A stretch of DNA of 64,000 nucleotides, from NCBI GenBank assembly GCA_002951815.1, contig CP019454.1:1426001-1490000 (forward strand), written 5' to 3'. The position numbers were made by a program, and so were the translations under genes. The DNA comes from Sulfobacillus thermotolerans (GTDB taxonomy: Bacteria > Bacillota > Sulfobacillia > Sulfobacillales > Sulfobacillaceae). Shown here one piece after another: positions 25,212-33,521 of the stretch (position 1 is its first letter; each line of letters starts with the position of its first letter). Below the pieces are notes generated by a model. The model saw only the letters and a list, made by a program, of their open reading frames with translations, was not told where the DNA came from and did not search any database.

Positions 25212-26669
25212 GTGGTGACGGTGTCGTCAGAAGTATTGCCTGTCTCGGCGCAAACCGATCCATGGCGTCACTACCCGCGGGGCGGTCTTGATGAGTTTTT
25301 TGATGCACATGGCGCTGTGCGCCCGCTATACCGAGTGTTTCTCCCCTTATTGCAAGGGCGTCTTACTCAATGGGACCGGCGAAAACAAATTGCGGATCAG
25401 ATTTTTCACCACCGAGGTGTGACTTTTGCGTTGGGCTCCAGTGTCGAACGGGTTGAGCGCCCCATTCCGTTTGACATTATTCCGCGCATTCTCTCGCACG
25501 CTCATGGGAAATATTTGGCAAAGGGATTGGCTCAACGACTTGTTGCGCTAAACTTGTTAGTAGGGGATATTTACGGTGATCAACGTATTTTGCAAGCGGG
25601 GGTAATTCCTAGGAACTTCGTGTATTCGAGCCCATTGTTGCAGCCGCGGATGATGGGAGTGGCAGTGCCAGAAGATCGGTGGGTATCTATCGCGGGCATT
25701 GATATTGTTCGTACGGGCGAAGACGAATATGTTGTGCTTGAAGATAATGTCCGGAGCCCCTCCGGAGTCAGCTATGTCCTAGAAAATCGCTTAGTTTCGT
25801 CCTCAATTTGGCCGCAAGTAATGCGCGCTGTCAGTATGCATTCGGTTGTCGATTATCCTCAACGTCTACTGGAAACATTGCTGGGAATTTCTCTTGGGAC
25901 ATGGGTTGTGCTTACCCCGGGTGTTTACAATAGTGCCTATTTTGAGCATTCATTGCTAGCCAGCCAAATGGGCATTGATTTAGTTGAAGGTCGGGATTTA
26001 GTAGTGTACCGCAATCGCCTTCACGTAAAAACAACTCAGGGACTGAAGCCGATTGATGGAATTTACCGACGTGTTGATGAGGATTTTCTAGATCCTTTAA
26101 CTTTTCGTGCCGACTCTTTAATTGGCGTCCCGGGCTTAGGTAATGTCTTAATGCACGGCGCATTGGCCTTAGTTAATGCTGTGGGTTGCGGCATCGCTGA
26201 TGATAAAGGGATGTATCGCTTTATTCCTGATGCCATTCGTTATTATTTAGGGGAAGAACCTATTCTTCCAAATATTCCTACATACTTGCCTGTTGTTAAA
26301 CAGGAAAGGGATTATATTTTTACCCACTGGGATGAATTAGTGATAAAACCTGTGGCTGAGTCTGGTGGAAAGGGCTTGGCCTTCGGTCGGGATATGGCCC
26401 AAGATGAGCGGGAACAGTGGAAAGAGACGCTGTGCCGTCAACCGCGTCAATTTATTGCGCAACCTGTAATTAACTTCTCGACGGCGCCTGTCTATCGCCA
26501 AGGGCAGTTTGAGGCACGTTACGTTGATTTTCGTCCGTTTTGTCTGCTTGGAAAAGACCCATGGATTTTGCCAGGGGGCTTGACCCGTGTGTCGGGGACT
26601 TCTCAGTCACTCGTAGTCAACTCATCCCAGGGAGGCGCTATTAAGGACACTTGGGTTCTTCGGGAGTGA
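25212..26669 (+). CDS. Circularly permuted ATP-grasp protein
   Basis: A protein of 485 aa of the circularly permuted type-2 ATP-grasp family. Motifs include YDEF-like LDEFFDAHGAVRP, the central EDEYVVLEDNVRSPSGVSYVLENR, TPGVYNSAYFEHSLLA, GIYRRVDEDFLDPL, and VIKPVAESGGKGLAFG as the ATP-binding Lys/Gly loop. ATP-grasp enzymes activate carboxylates to acyl phosphates for amide or ester bond formation. The substrate is unknown. It is the first of three genes (alpha-E, transglutaminase) that recur together in many bacteria. GTG 25221, 5 nt after GGGGTGG, may be the real start. Base use is visibly more AT-rich than in neighbouring genes. Confidence 0.92.
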   Translation: MVTVSSEVLPVSAQTDPWRHYPRGGLDEFFDAHGAVRPLYRVFLPLLQGRLTQWDRRKQIADQIFHHRGVTFALGSSVERVERPIPFDIIPRILSHAHGKYLAKGLAQRLVALNLLVGDIYGDQRILQAGVIPRNFVYSSPLLQPRMMGVAVPEDRWVSIAGIDIVRTGEDEYVVLEDNVRSPSGVSYVLENRLVSSSIWPQVMRAVSMHSVVDYPQRLLETLLGISLGTWVVLTPGVYNSAYFEHSLLASQMGIDLVEGRDLVVYRNRLHVKTTQGLKPIDGIYRRVDEDFLDPLTFRADSLIGVPGLGNVLMHGALALVNAVGCGIADDKGMYRFIPDAIRYYLGEEPILPNIPTYLPVVKQERDYIFTHWDELVIKPVAESGGKGLAFGRDMAQDEREQWKETLCRQPRQFIAQPVINFSTAPVYRQGQFEARYVDFRPFCLLGKDPWILPGGLTRVSGTSQSLVVNSSQGGAIKDTWVLRE

Positions 26670-26677
26670 ATAATCAT

Positions 26678-27583
26678 ATGCTGAGTCGGGTGGCGGAGGA
26701 TGTTTATTGGATGGCGCGCTATGTGGAACGTGCGCAGAATTTTGCTCGCATTTTGGGCATTCGCAAAACCCAAGGGGCGCAGATGATTACGCGTGAGCGT
26801 TGGGGGGACTTTCTCCAGACATTTGGTGATCCCCACGCGGATCAAATGGGAGACCCCTCATCAATCATACGGCATGTGATTTGCGATACCGACTGTCCGA
26901 TTTCATTGTGTAGCAATATAAAAATGGGGCGGGATAATGCGCGCATGGCGCGGGATATCGTGAGTCCGGAAATGTGGCAAATTTTAACCCGAATGCAAAA
27001 TACGGTCAGTGGGAAGGTCGAAGATATTGATGATGAATCGTGGGAAGAAGTTCTTTCTCAGGTGACGATGGATGCCTTGACATTTCAATCACTGCTGATG
27101 TCAACAATTTTACACGACGAAGCTTATCATTTTATGATGATAGGCACCCTGTTGGAACGCGCTCTTGCAACTTTGCGACTCCTGTTATCCTATTGTGGAA
27201 CGTTAAGCCTTTGGGATCATGAACCGTTATATGCGGTCAATGCACTGAAAAGTGTTACGGGTTACGGCGCCTTTCGCCGAGCGTATCGAAAACAGCTGCA
27301 AGCTTTCGACGTGTTTCAATTTCTTTTGTTTGAACCGGCTTTTCCTCGTTCGGTCCTAAATGCCGCAGCCCATTTATTACGGGAACAGCAAGCCGTGCCA
27401 GCTCCGGCGGATATGCCGCGTCAGTTGTCTGGTCGTCTTTTGGGACAATTGTCGTACGATACGATGGACTTGGTCATGGAAGAAAGCCCTGGAATGTATG
27501 TAAGACGTCTCATTGCTCAATTTGAGAAAGTTCATGAGGGCCTCACAGCAAGCTATTTCCAGCCTGAGGTACAAGAGATATGA
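26678..27583 (+). CDS. Alpha-E domain protein
   Basis: A mostly helical protein of 301 aa with the alpha-E family signature MLSRVAEDVYWMARYVERAQNFARIL at its N-terminus (written here in part: VYWMARYVERAQ). Further conserved stretches are NARMARDIVSPEMW, FHLIG-equivalent HFMMIGTLLERALATLR, and SVTGYGAFRRAYR. Its biochemical role is not established. It is always tied to ATP-grasp and transglutaminase partners and may act as a substrate or adaptor protein. ATG 26678 begins at the family signature and lies 8 nt after the previous stop; it overlaps the transglutaminase start by 4 nt (ATGA). The operon arrangement is clear. Confidence 0.9.
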   Translation: MLSRVAEDVYWMARYVERAQNFARILGIRKTQGAQMITRERWGDFLQTFGDPHADQMGDPSSIIRHVICDTDCPISLCSNIKMGRDNARMARDIVSPEMWQILTRMQNTVSGKVEDIDDESWEEVLSQVTMDALTFQSLLMSTILHDEAYHFMMIGTLLERALATLRLLLSYCGTLSLWDHEPLYAVNALKSVTGYGAFRRAYRKQLQAFDVFQFLLFEPAFPRSVLNAAAHLLREQQAVPAPADMPRQLSGRLLGQLSYDTMDLVMEESPGMYVRRLIAQFEKVHEGLTASYFQPEVQEI

Positions 27584-28383
27584 ACATTGTCCTGCGTCAT
27601 GACACGATTTACGAATATCAAGAACCGATTTTTAGTTTGGCGTCAGAACTACACTTGCGCCCCTTAAACAATGCCCGGCAAATCGTCGAGTCTTTTCAAA
27701 TTATGACGATTCCCTCAACGCATTTATATGAGTATATCGATCGGTTTGGTAATGCGGTTCACCATTTTACGATTCCTAAGCACTTGCAAGCAGTGGAAAT
27801 TAGCGCGACGTCGCGCGTAAGCACCATGGATCAACCCTTTGCCTACCGTCATCCCACGGGCTTTTTAGGCTATGAAAGTCTATCGGCAACCATGCGGACG
27901 ACAGTTGATGAGGAGATGAAAGCGTGGATTCGAGAGGTGGATCACCCGGAATTGCCTGTCGTGGAGCGCGTTAAGGGATTGACACAGGCGACACACCAAT
28001 ATTTTACTTACGAGGCTGGCGTGACGACTGTTCTGGATACAGCAAAAGACTTTATGCACCTCAAGCGTGGGGTGTGCCAAGATTTTGCGCACTTTCTCGT
28101 TAGTGTCTGTCGCTTTCTTGGCATTCCAGCGCTTTATGTCAGTGGTTATGTGATTCCTCAAGGGGAGACGCCTACCGCCAGTCATGCGTGGGCTGCCGTT
28201 TATACCGGAGTGTTGTCCTCGAAGCAATGGACGGGATTTGACCCTGTCGCGGGAACCGTTACGAATGACCGATACATTTGGGTGGCTTTGGGTCGCGACT
28301 ACGGGGATGTTACGCCCGTGCGTGGGGTTTATTGGGGCACACGGCATGAGAATTTGCAAGTTAGTATACAAATTGAAGAATAA
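27580..28383 (+). CDS. Transglutaminase-like protease/amidase
   Basis: A protein of 267 aa with an N-terminal transglutaminase beta domain (VLRHDTIYEYQEPIFSLASE) and a papain-like core. The catalytic Cys is in RGVCQDFAHFLVSVCR, the His in ASHAWAAVY and the Asp in GFDPVAG, so the triad is complete. Bacterial members usually cleave peptide or isopeptide bonds rather than cross-link. In this three-gene cluster it probably processes or transfers the product of the ATP-grasp enzyme; this is inference. No signal peptide is present, so it is cytoplasmic. Translationally coupled to the alpha-E gene. Confidence 0.92.
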   Translation: MNIVLRHDTIYEYQEPIFSLASELHLRPLNNARQIVESFQIMTIPSTHLYEYIDRFGNAVHHFTIPKHLQAVEISATSRVSTMDQPFAYRHPTGFLGYESLSATMRTTVDEEMKAWIREVDHPELPVVERVKGLTQATHQYFTYEAGVTTVLDTAKDFMHLKRGVCQDFAHFLVSVCRFLGIPALYVSGYVIPQGETPTASHAWAAVYTGVLSSKQWTGFDPVAGTVTNDRYIWVALGRDYGDVTPVRGVYWGTRHENLQVSIQIEE

Positions 28384-28896
28384 ACGGGGAGAAGTCTGGC
28401 CTAATGTTCGTGGGCTGTTGTACAGGACATCGAAGACATACGCACCAGCGACCGAAAAACAAGTGCGAAAGAAACTTGGTCAAGTCTTCTACAATGGATC
28501 TTTAGGAAGGTCGTTTATTCTCTTCGCCTTTCGGCGACAAGTCACATCCTACGACGTATTGAAACGCTGCCAGGTCAATTCTTCAAAACGATCATCATCA
28601 GTTGACAGGAAATCATGCATTAGATGCTCATAAATATAGTTGAGCCATATTAGCATGACACGGCTAATCGTTTAGAGTTCGACAAGGGCTTTTCCATCTA
28701 TCGTCCTGTTACTATTCTGAATAGGTATGGTGTTATTGAATAGTATGATGCGATATATTATGGAATTTCAAGGCGGCCGTGGGACGTTGATGACTCTAAG
28801 CCGTATAGAAGTCATGAATTTTGCTGCGATATTTTACGCGGACAGCCGTTGGGGATACTGCGATCACGTCCGGTTACTAAAGTATGAAGGGAGCGA
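28384..28896. other. Gene-poor region after the transglutaminase gene
   Basis: More than 500 bp without a convincing gene. A 73-codon frame (28727-28948) matches no known family and has no good ribosome binding site. The sequence is AT-richer than average and may be decayed DNA. Confidence 0.4.
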
Positions 28897-28924
28897 GCAA
28901 TCCGGCACTTTTGTGCCGGATTGC
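28897..28924. terminator. Hairpin terminator
   Basis: A 12-bp perfect stem (GCAATCCGGCAC / GTGCCGGATTGC) with a TTTT loop is followed by ATAGCTTTT on the plus strand. It lies 510 bp past the transglutaminase stop, so it may end that operon's long 3' tail or an unrecognised transcript. Confidence 0.6.
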
Positions 28925-29061
28925 ATAGCTTTTATGGACATGGCTTGAGTGTTGCGAAATAGAATATACAACGAGACATGGGCCAACTTTCTAGTAGGGA
29001 TTGTTGCCAGGCAAGGCCCTGAATGGCATGGAGAGGTCATATGTGGCCCTTCTAATACGGA

Positions 29062-30972
29062 TTAGGAACTCGAGTTGGGGTCCAATGGAGAATGACCTTG
29101 ATGCCAGACTTCTGTCAATGCCGCAACCGCCGTGGGATCTTCGATGGTCGAGACATCTCCCGGATTCTCGTCGCGAACTACTGAACGCAATACGCGGCGC
29201 ATAATTTTTCCGCTACGCGTCTTGGGTAGGATCTTTACAAACTCGATGGCTCCGATAACGGCGACCGCCCCCAGTTCGCGCCGCACCGTTTGCCGAATTT
29301 CGTCGGCGAGTTGTGGTGAGGATTCAAGCCCGGGGCGCAAGACCACGAACGCAGCAATGACGTCCCCGCGCAAGGGATCGGGAGCTCCTGTCACACCTAC
29401 CTCTGCCACCGCAGGGTGTCGCAAGATGGCTGTTTCGACTTCGCTTGTGCCAATCCGGTGTCCAGCAATCTTTAAGATTTCGTCTGCGCGGCCACTAAAC
29501 CACACGTAGCCATCCTCGTCGATGTTGGCTGCATCTCCTGTCAGGTAAACACCAGGCAATTGCTCCCAATATGAGGTGCGGTAGCGTTCGGCATCGTTCC
29601 ATAATTCTTGGGTGAGCCCTGGAAATGGATGGGTAATGACAACACTCCCAGTCTCTTTGGGGGCAGCTCGTGTACCATCCGGCTGCCTTATTTCAACACC
29701 GTAGCCGGGCAGCGGAATTCCCGCCGAGCCAGGTTTAATCGGCAGCAGCCCCAGCGAATAGGGATTGCCTATGACAGGTCCGCCCGTTTCCGTTTGCCAC
29801 CAGTGGTCAATAACGGGAATCTGGTTGTTAAAAACGTCATGTTGAAACCATTCCCAAGCCGGGGCGTTAAGAGGTTCACCGGCCGAGAAGACGCGCGTCA
29901 CGCTTGACAAGTCATGTTTGCGGGCGACATCTGTGCCGTATTGCATTAACAAGCGGACGGCTGTTGGGGCTGTCAGAATCGCACTAACTTTGTGGTCAGC
30001 AATGATGCGGTAAAAGTGTTCGGGGGAGGGAAAATCCAGTGCGCCTTCATAGCTGATGGTGGTAGCGCCCACCAGAAGTGGCGCGTAAACGATAAAACTA
30101 TGTCCGACAATCCATCCAATATCCGAGGTTGACCACCAAACATCTTGGTGCGATAAGCCATACAAAATCTGGGAGGCGTGCAAAATACCGACTTGATAAG
30201 GGCCGTGCATGTGAACGACTAATTTAGGGCGCGCTGTGGTTCCGGAGGTGGCCAGAATAAAAGCTGGCGTGTTCGATTCGAGCTGAATCGCTTCAGATGT
30301 GTGGGAAGGGGCTTCTTGTCGCAAGTCATTCCACAGAACCGTGCGTACTGGTACTGGCGGTAACGCGTGATCCGTCCTTTGCTGCCAGATAACAGTTCGG
30401 ACGGGAGAATGGGGATCGTGCAAGGCCTCTGCGACAATTGAGGAGAGGGGAATCACTTTGCCCCGGCGATGGGAGACGTCACTGGCTATTAAGACCGTGG
30501 CTTGGGCTAACTGAATCCGCTGGGCTAAGGCCGCAGAACCGAACCCGGCAAAAACGACCATGTGAATAGCGCCAATGCGGGAGAGGGCTAGCATTGAAAA
30601 AATGGCTTCAGGTCCCGTGGGCATGTATATCGCGACACGATCTCCTGGTTGTATGCCTAAGGCCAGAAATCCGGCTGCGAGACGGTGAACTTCGGCGGCC
30701 ATTTGCGCGTACGTGTATGTGCGCACATCGCCATTCTCGGTCAGGGCGATAAGTGCGGCGTGACCTGGGGACCTTTGGGCCCATAGGTCCACGGCGTTGG
30801 CGCCAAGATTTGTGGTAGCACCGCTAAACCAGCGAAATGTCGGGGGGTCAGATGCAAAGACTGATTGCCATGGCTTAGTCCAGTGTACGCGCTTAGCAGC
30901 CTGCGCCCAATACGATTGCCAATCGCGAGCTTTGTGTAGTTCTTGGTGAATGCGGGGATTGATTAAGTCCAT
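29062..30972 (-). CDS. acs: Acetyl-CoA synthetase-type acyl-CoA ligase
   Basis: An AMP-forming acyl-CoA ligase of 636 aa. Motifs: A3 ATSGTTARPKLVVH, A5 WWQTETGG, A7 YLTGDAANIDEDGYVWFSGR, A8 IKIAGHRIGTSEVE-like stretch, and A10 KTRSGKIMRR with the acetylatable Lys. An N-terminal ACAS_N region (WQSYWAQAAKRVHW) and VVFAGFGSAALAQRI mark it as Acs/PrpE rather than a long-chain ligase. Acetate is the likely substrate, with propionate or short acids possible. AGAGGGTGA precedes ATG 30972. It is monocistronic, and no leader structure was seen. Confidence 0.9.
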   Translation of the reverse strand: MDLINPRIHQELHKARDWQSYWAQAAKRVHWTKPWQSVFASDPPTFRWFSGATTNLGANAVDLWAQRSPGHAALIALTENGDVRTYTYAQMAAEVHRLAAGFLALGIQPGDRVAIYMPTGPEAIFSMLALSRIGAIHMVVFAGFGSAALAQRIQLAQATVLIASDVSHRRGKVIPLSSIVAEALHDPHSPVRTVIWQQRTDHALPPVPVRTVLWNDLRQEAPSHTSEAIQLESNTPAFILATSGTTARPKLVVHMHGPYQVGILHASQILYGLSHQDVWWSTSDIGWIVGHSFIVYAPLLVGATTISYEGALDFPSPEHFYRIIADHKVSAILTAPTAVRLLMQYGTDVARKHDLSSVTRVFSAGEPLNAPAWEWFQHDVFNNQIPVIDHWWQTETGGPVIGNPYSLGLLPIKPGSAGIPLPGYGVEIRQPDGTRAAPKETGSVVITHPFPGLTQELWNDAERYRTSYWEQLPGVYLTGDAANIDEDGYVWFSGRADEILKIAGHRIGTSEVETAILRHPAVAEVGVTGAPDPLRGDVIAAFVVLRPGLESSPQLADEIRQTVRRELGAVAVIGAIEFVKILPKTRSGKIMRRVLRSVVRDENPGDVSTIEDPTAVAALTEVWHQGHSPLDPNSSS

Positions 30973-31089
30973 CGGTCACCCTCTTTTCATTTCAAAGTTC
31001 TAGTGGATTCAGAATACACCAGGGATTTGGAAAATACGAGGCTGCTTGGGGTGAAATGCCGGAAATCTGTGGCGATTAGGATTCTGTTA

Positions 31090-31728
31090 TCAGTGCCCTT
31101 GCTTAATGGCCACTCGGATTAAAACGTTAGCCGCTTGGTCCATGCGGTCTGCGGCATTACTTAAGTGGCGGTATATTTCGCGCATTTTAATCAAGGCATG
31201 GATGTCATCCACACTGCCGAGGTCAGCAATCGCGCGCCGATAAAGCCCTTCCATCTTGTTTTCGCACGTCTTGGCTCGCACAGCATGGTCTCCTGCATTG
31301 CGCAAGGATGTTGGTAACAATTGTACGGCCTCCGCAAGTGCAGCGGTCCCTTCGCCCATGACGTCGATCATTTGTAAGAGTTCAGATGTTATCGTGGTTT
31401 GATAGAGGGCCAGTTCCTTAATGGAGTTTTCGGCGTAATCGACGATATCGTCTAAAGCTTGCGAGAGATCGTTTATGTCTTCTCGGTCGAATGGGGTCAC
31501 AAAGGTATGGTAGAGTTGTTCGACAATGGTAATACGCGCTCGGTCTCCTGCGTGTTCTAAATCAGAGGCTTGTTCAGCGATTTGTCTCTGCTTGGTTTCG
31601 TCTGAGCCATTTTCCACATAGGCTTTTAACAAGCCAACCATGGTTACGGCGTATTGCGATTGGTCAGCCAACAAACGGTCAAAGTTTTGAACCTGACGGG
31701 ACATTTGAAAGATATCTTTCCAGCTCAT
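31090..31728 (-). CDS. DUF47/PhoU-like phosphate transport regulator
   Basis: An all-helical PhoU-like protein of 212 aa. Conserved parts are AEQASDLEHAGDRARITIVEQL, FVTPFDREDINDLSQALDDIVDYAENSIKEL and the C-terminal IKMREIYRHLSNAADRMDQAANVL. The acidic clusters ED..D and E..D bind metal in relatives. DUF47 proteins partner with PiT transporters, where they are thought to regulate phosphate flux. AGGAGG lies 5 nt upstream of ATG 31728, and the gene starts 21 bp after the PiT stop. The two clearly form an operon. Confidence 0.92.
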   Translation of the reverse strand: MSWKDIFQMSRQVQNFDRLLADQSQYAVTMVGLLKAYVENGSDETKQRQIAEQASDLEHAGDRARITIVEQLYHTFVTPFDREDINDLSQALDDIVDYAENSIKELALYQTTITSELLQMIDVMGEGTAALAEAVQLLPTSLRNAGDHAVRAKTCENKMEGLYRRAIADLGSVDDIHALIKMREIYRHLSNAADRMDQAANVLIRVAIKQGH

Positions 31729-31749
31729 GATAACCTCCTAGTGGGATAG

Positions 31750-32730
31750 TTACTTAATCCAAAGAAACAGAGCCATAATGCCACCGCCCAGTACGATGGC
31801 AGCAGGTAAGGTCAAGGCCCAGACTCCCAGGATCTTGCGGACGACAATCCACCGGACGCTGCCGGGTCGCAAAGCCGTGCCGGTTCCGAAGAGGGAGCCG
31901 TCCGTGGTTTGGGTTGTGCTGACAGGAAAACCGGCGATGGCTGCGAGGCTTACCGTAATCGCGGCAGCGCATTGGGTGCTCACGGCGTTCATGGGATTGA
32001 CGCGAATCACATGATTACCAACCGTGCGCGCAATGCGAATGCCGCCAAATATCATCCCTAGGGCCCAAAATACCAAGGGTAAGAATATTGCGGCAATAGG
32101 TACCTGGTAGCGTGTTTGATGATGGAGGATCATAAAAAATAACGCCATCAGGCCAATAGCTTTTTCTTGATCGTTGGCGCCGTAGGCCAATCCCTGCCAG
32201 AATGCGGTAAGATACTGTCCTTTTTCCAATTGATGAATGCGGTCGGCGCTTAATCGGCTTAAAATCCACCAAATCGCACGTGTTAAAAGCCATGCCGCTA
32301 AAAACCCCAGACCCACGGAACCTAATAGGCCAATAAGCAGTTTGACGATGCCAAGAAGATGGATATCTCGCGCGTGGCCACTCACTAGGGCTGCGCCAAT
32401 CATGCCGCCGCCTAGAGCCACGGTTGTACTGGTGGGCATTTTCATTTTCCAGGTAACCAGCAGGGTAAACAACGCGGCGAGCAGAGCCCCTGTTAGCACC
32501 CCGTACCCGGCCACCTGAAAGTTAATGATTTCGACGGCAATGGTATGGGATACTGCCGTGCCAAAGACCATGGGACCTAATCCAATACTTATTAAAATAA
32601 GTGGGACGACGGTAAAGGGGCGTAAGGTGCGGCTGGCCAAGAACGTGGCCATCAGGTTTCCACCGTCGTTAATGCCCGATATGATTGTAAAGGCTACGAT
32701 GAGGGTGAAGATAGCTCCGTCCAACACCAT
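31750..32730 (-). CDS. pit: PiT-family inorganic phosphate transporter
   Basis: A low-affinity phosphate permease of 326 aa, usually carrying metal-phosphate with H+. The two inverted-repeat signatures are SGINDGGNLMATFLASR near the N-terminus and AYGANDQEKAIGLMAL near residue 180. The GFPVSTTQTTDGSLFGTG segment in the last third and MKMPTSTTVALGGG in the first half are the paired signature helices. About ten TM segments are seen. GGGAGG is 8 nt upstream of ATG 32730. A four-hexamer direct-repeat array lies 15-53 bp upstream of the start, pointing to specific regulation with the DUF47 gene. Confidence 0.93.
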   Translation of the reverse strand: MVLDGAIFTLIVAFTIISGINDGGNLMATFLASRTLRPFTVVPLILISIGLGPMVFGTAVSHTIAVEIINFQVAGYGVLTGALLAALFTLLVTWKMKMPTSTTVALGGGMIGAALVSGHARDIHLLGIVKLLIGLLGSVGLGFLAAWLLTRAIWWILSRLSADRIHQLEKGQYLTAFWQGLAYGANDQEKAIGLMALFFMILHHQTRYQVPIAAIFLPLVFWALGMIFGGIRIARTVGNHVIRVNPMNAVSTQCAAAITVSLAAIAGFPVSTTQTTDGSLFGTGTALRPGSVRWIVVRKILGVWALTLPAAIVLGGGIMALFLWIK

Positions 32731-32744
32731 CGGCGTCGCCTCCC

Positions 32745-32783
32745 TTAACGTAATCGTAATCCTTTCTTAACATAATCTTAATA
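32745..32783. promoter_or_regulatory. Four-hexamer 11-bp direct-repeat array near pit (Pho-box-like)
   Basis: On the plus strand TTAACG, GTAATC, TTAACA and TTAATA begin at 32745, 32756, 32767 and 32778, each separated by 5 bp, so the period is exactly 11. OmpR/PhoB-type regulators bind such repeats; the TTAACA form resembles the Bacillus PhoP box. It sits immediately upstream of the pit ribosome binding site. A minus-strand TTGAAG-N17-GATATA pair (32852-32824) is a possible pit promoter. If so, the array lies in the leader and would act as a repressor site. Confidence 0.55.
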
Positions 32784-32869
32784 ATATCACGATTAAGCCG
32801 GTATGTGCGGTATTGAGACGAACTATATCTCAGATGATGGGAAGAGCTTCAAAATGATATAACGCGATT

Positions 32870-32908
32870 TTCACAAAAGGTTCGCGCGGTGTTCATAAAA
32901 AGTTCATA
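32870..32908 (+). promoter_or_regulatory. Second 11-bp direct-repeat array with -10 box, promoter of the winged-helix genes
   Basis: TTCACA, TTCGCG, TTCATA and TTCATA start at 32870, 32881, 32892 and 32903, again with a period of exactly 11. The last repeat ends 9 bp before an extended -10 (TGGTATGCT, with TATGCT at 32918-32923), and there is no other -35. A repeat array replacing the -35 is the architecture of PhoB/PhoP-activated promoters. The transcript would lead into the winged-helix gene at 32970. Confidence 0.65.
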
Positions 32909-32969
32909 CCCTCTTGGTATGCTGCATGCAGACACATATCACAGGGTGGAATGGGAGAGGGGTGAGACG

Positions 32970-33521
32970 GTGAATCATCCACTGGTAGGGCAAGAGACGT
33001 CACGGCAGGCGAGGATTGCGGAGGCGATGATTCCGCTTCATGCCCTGCTCAATGGAGAGGCATTAGACCGGACTCTTGCCGCATTGTGTCGTGAACATGA
33101 CGTCGTGCATCTCCGTAGTGAATATTTGACGCCTCGCAACTGGACCATTGTGCCAATTCACGCTGGGCTTCCGGCGCTCGATGGATGCGTTAGCGTGGAC
33201 ATGGCTAATCGCCGGTGTTGGCATCGTGGCACGGAGGTGACAATTCCCTATCACCTTTTGCGTCTGATGCACGTTTTTGTCACCTCGCCCCTGCGGGCTT
33301 TAAGCCTTGCGCAGTGCAATCAATGGGCTCTGCAGGAACAATGGCCGCAGTGGACCCAAGAAACATTGCGCGTCGCGATTCACCACGTGCGGAAGGTTTT
33401 TCCGAACCATTTTGTATCGGTAAGGCAAATCGGATATTTTTTTCGGCCCTGCGATGAAGAGAAGTTCTGGGAACCAAGAATGCCATGGTCAGTTGACATT
33501 TCGGAAGTGGGAAATCCATGA
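32970..33521 (+). CDS. PhoB-type winged-helix protein without a receiver domain (paralogue 1)
   Basis: A protein of 183 aa whose C-terminal half (about 90-175) fits the OmpR/PhoB winged helix: CVSVDMANRRCWHRGTEVTI, LLRLMHVFVTSPLRALSL, then the recognition helix TLRVAIHHVRKVF and the wing SVRQIGYFFRP. The N-terminal 80 residues match no receiver signature and lack a phosphoacceptor Asp pattern. GTG 32970 is chosen on GAGAGGGGTGA; an upstream frame start at 32889 lies inside the repeat array. It overlaps paralogue 2 by 4 nt. It is probably a DNA-binding regulator acting on the 11-bp repeats next to it and on pit; this is inferred. Confidence 0.75.
   Translation: MNHPLVGQETSRQARIAEAMIPLHALLNGEALDRTLAALCREHDVVHLRSEYLTPRNWTIVPIHAGLPALDGCVSVDMANRRCWHRGTEVTIPYHLLRLMHVFVTSPLRALSLAQCNQWALQEQWPQWTQETLRVAIHHVRKVFPNHFVSVRQIGYFFRPCDEEKFWEPRMPWSVDISEVGNP

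Noticed and set aside
28727-28948. 73-codon frame before the 28.9 kb hairpin
   Set aside because: No family, no ribosome binding site, and its end overlaps the terminator stem.
32745-32908. Short repeats as a CRISPR array
   Set aside because: Repeats are 6-bp hexamers at an 11-bp period, far too short for CRISPR repeat/spacer units; they fit regulator half-sites. No cas genes or CRISPR arrays were seen elsewhere in the window.
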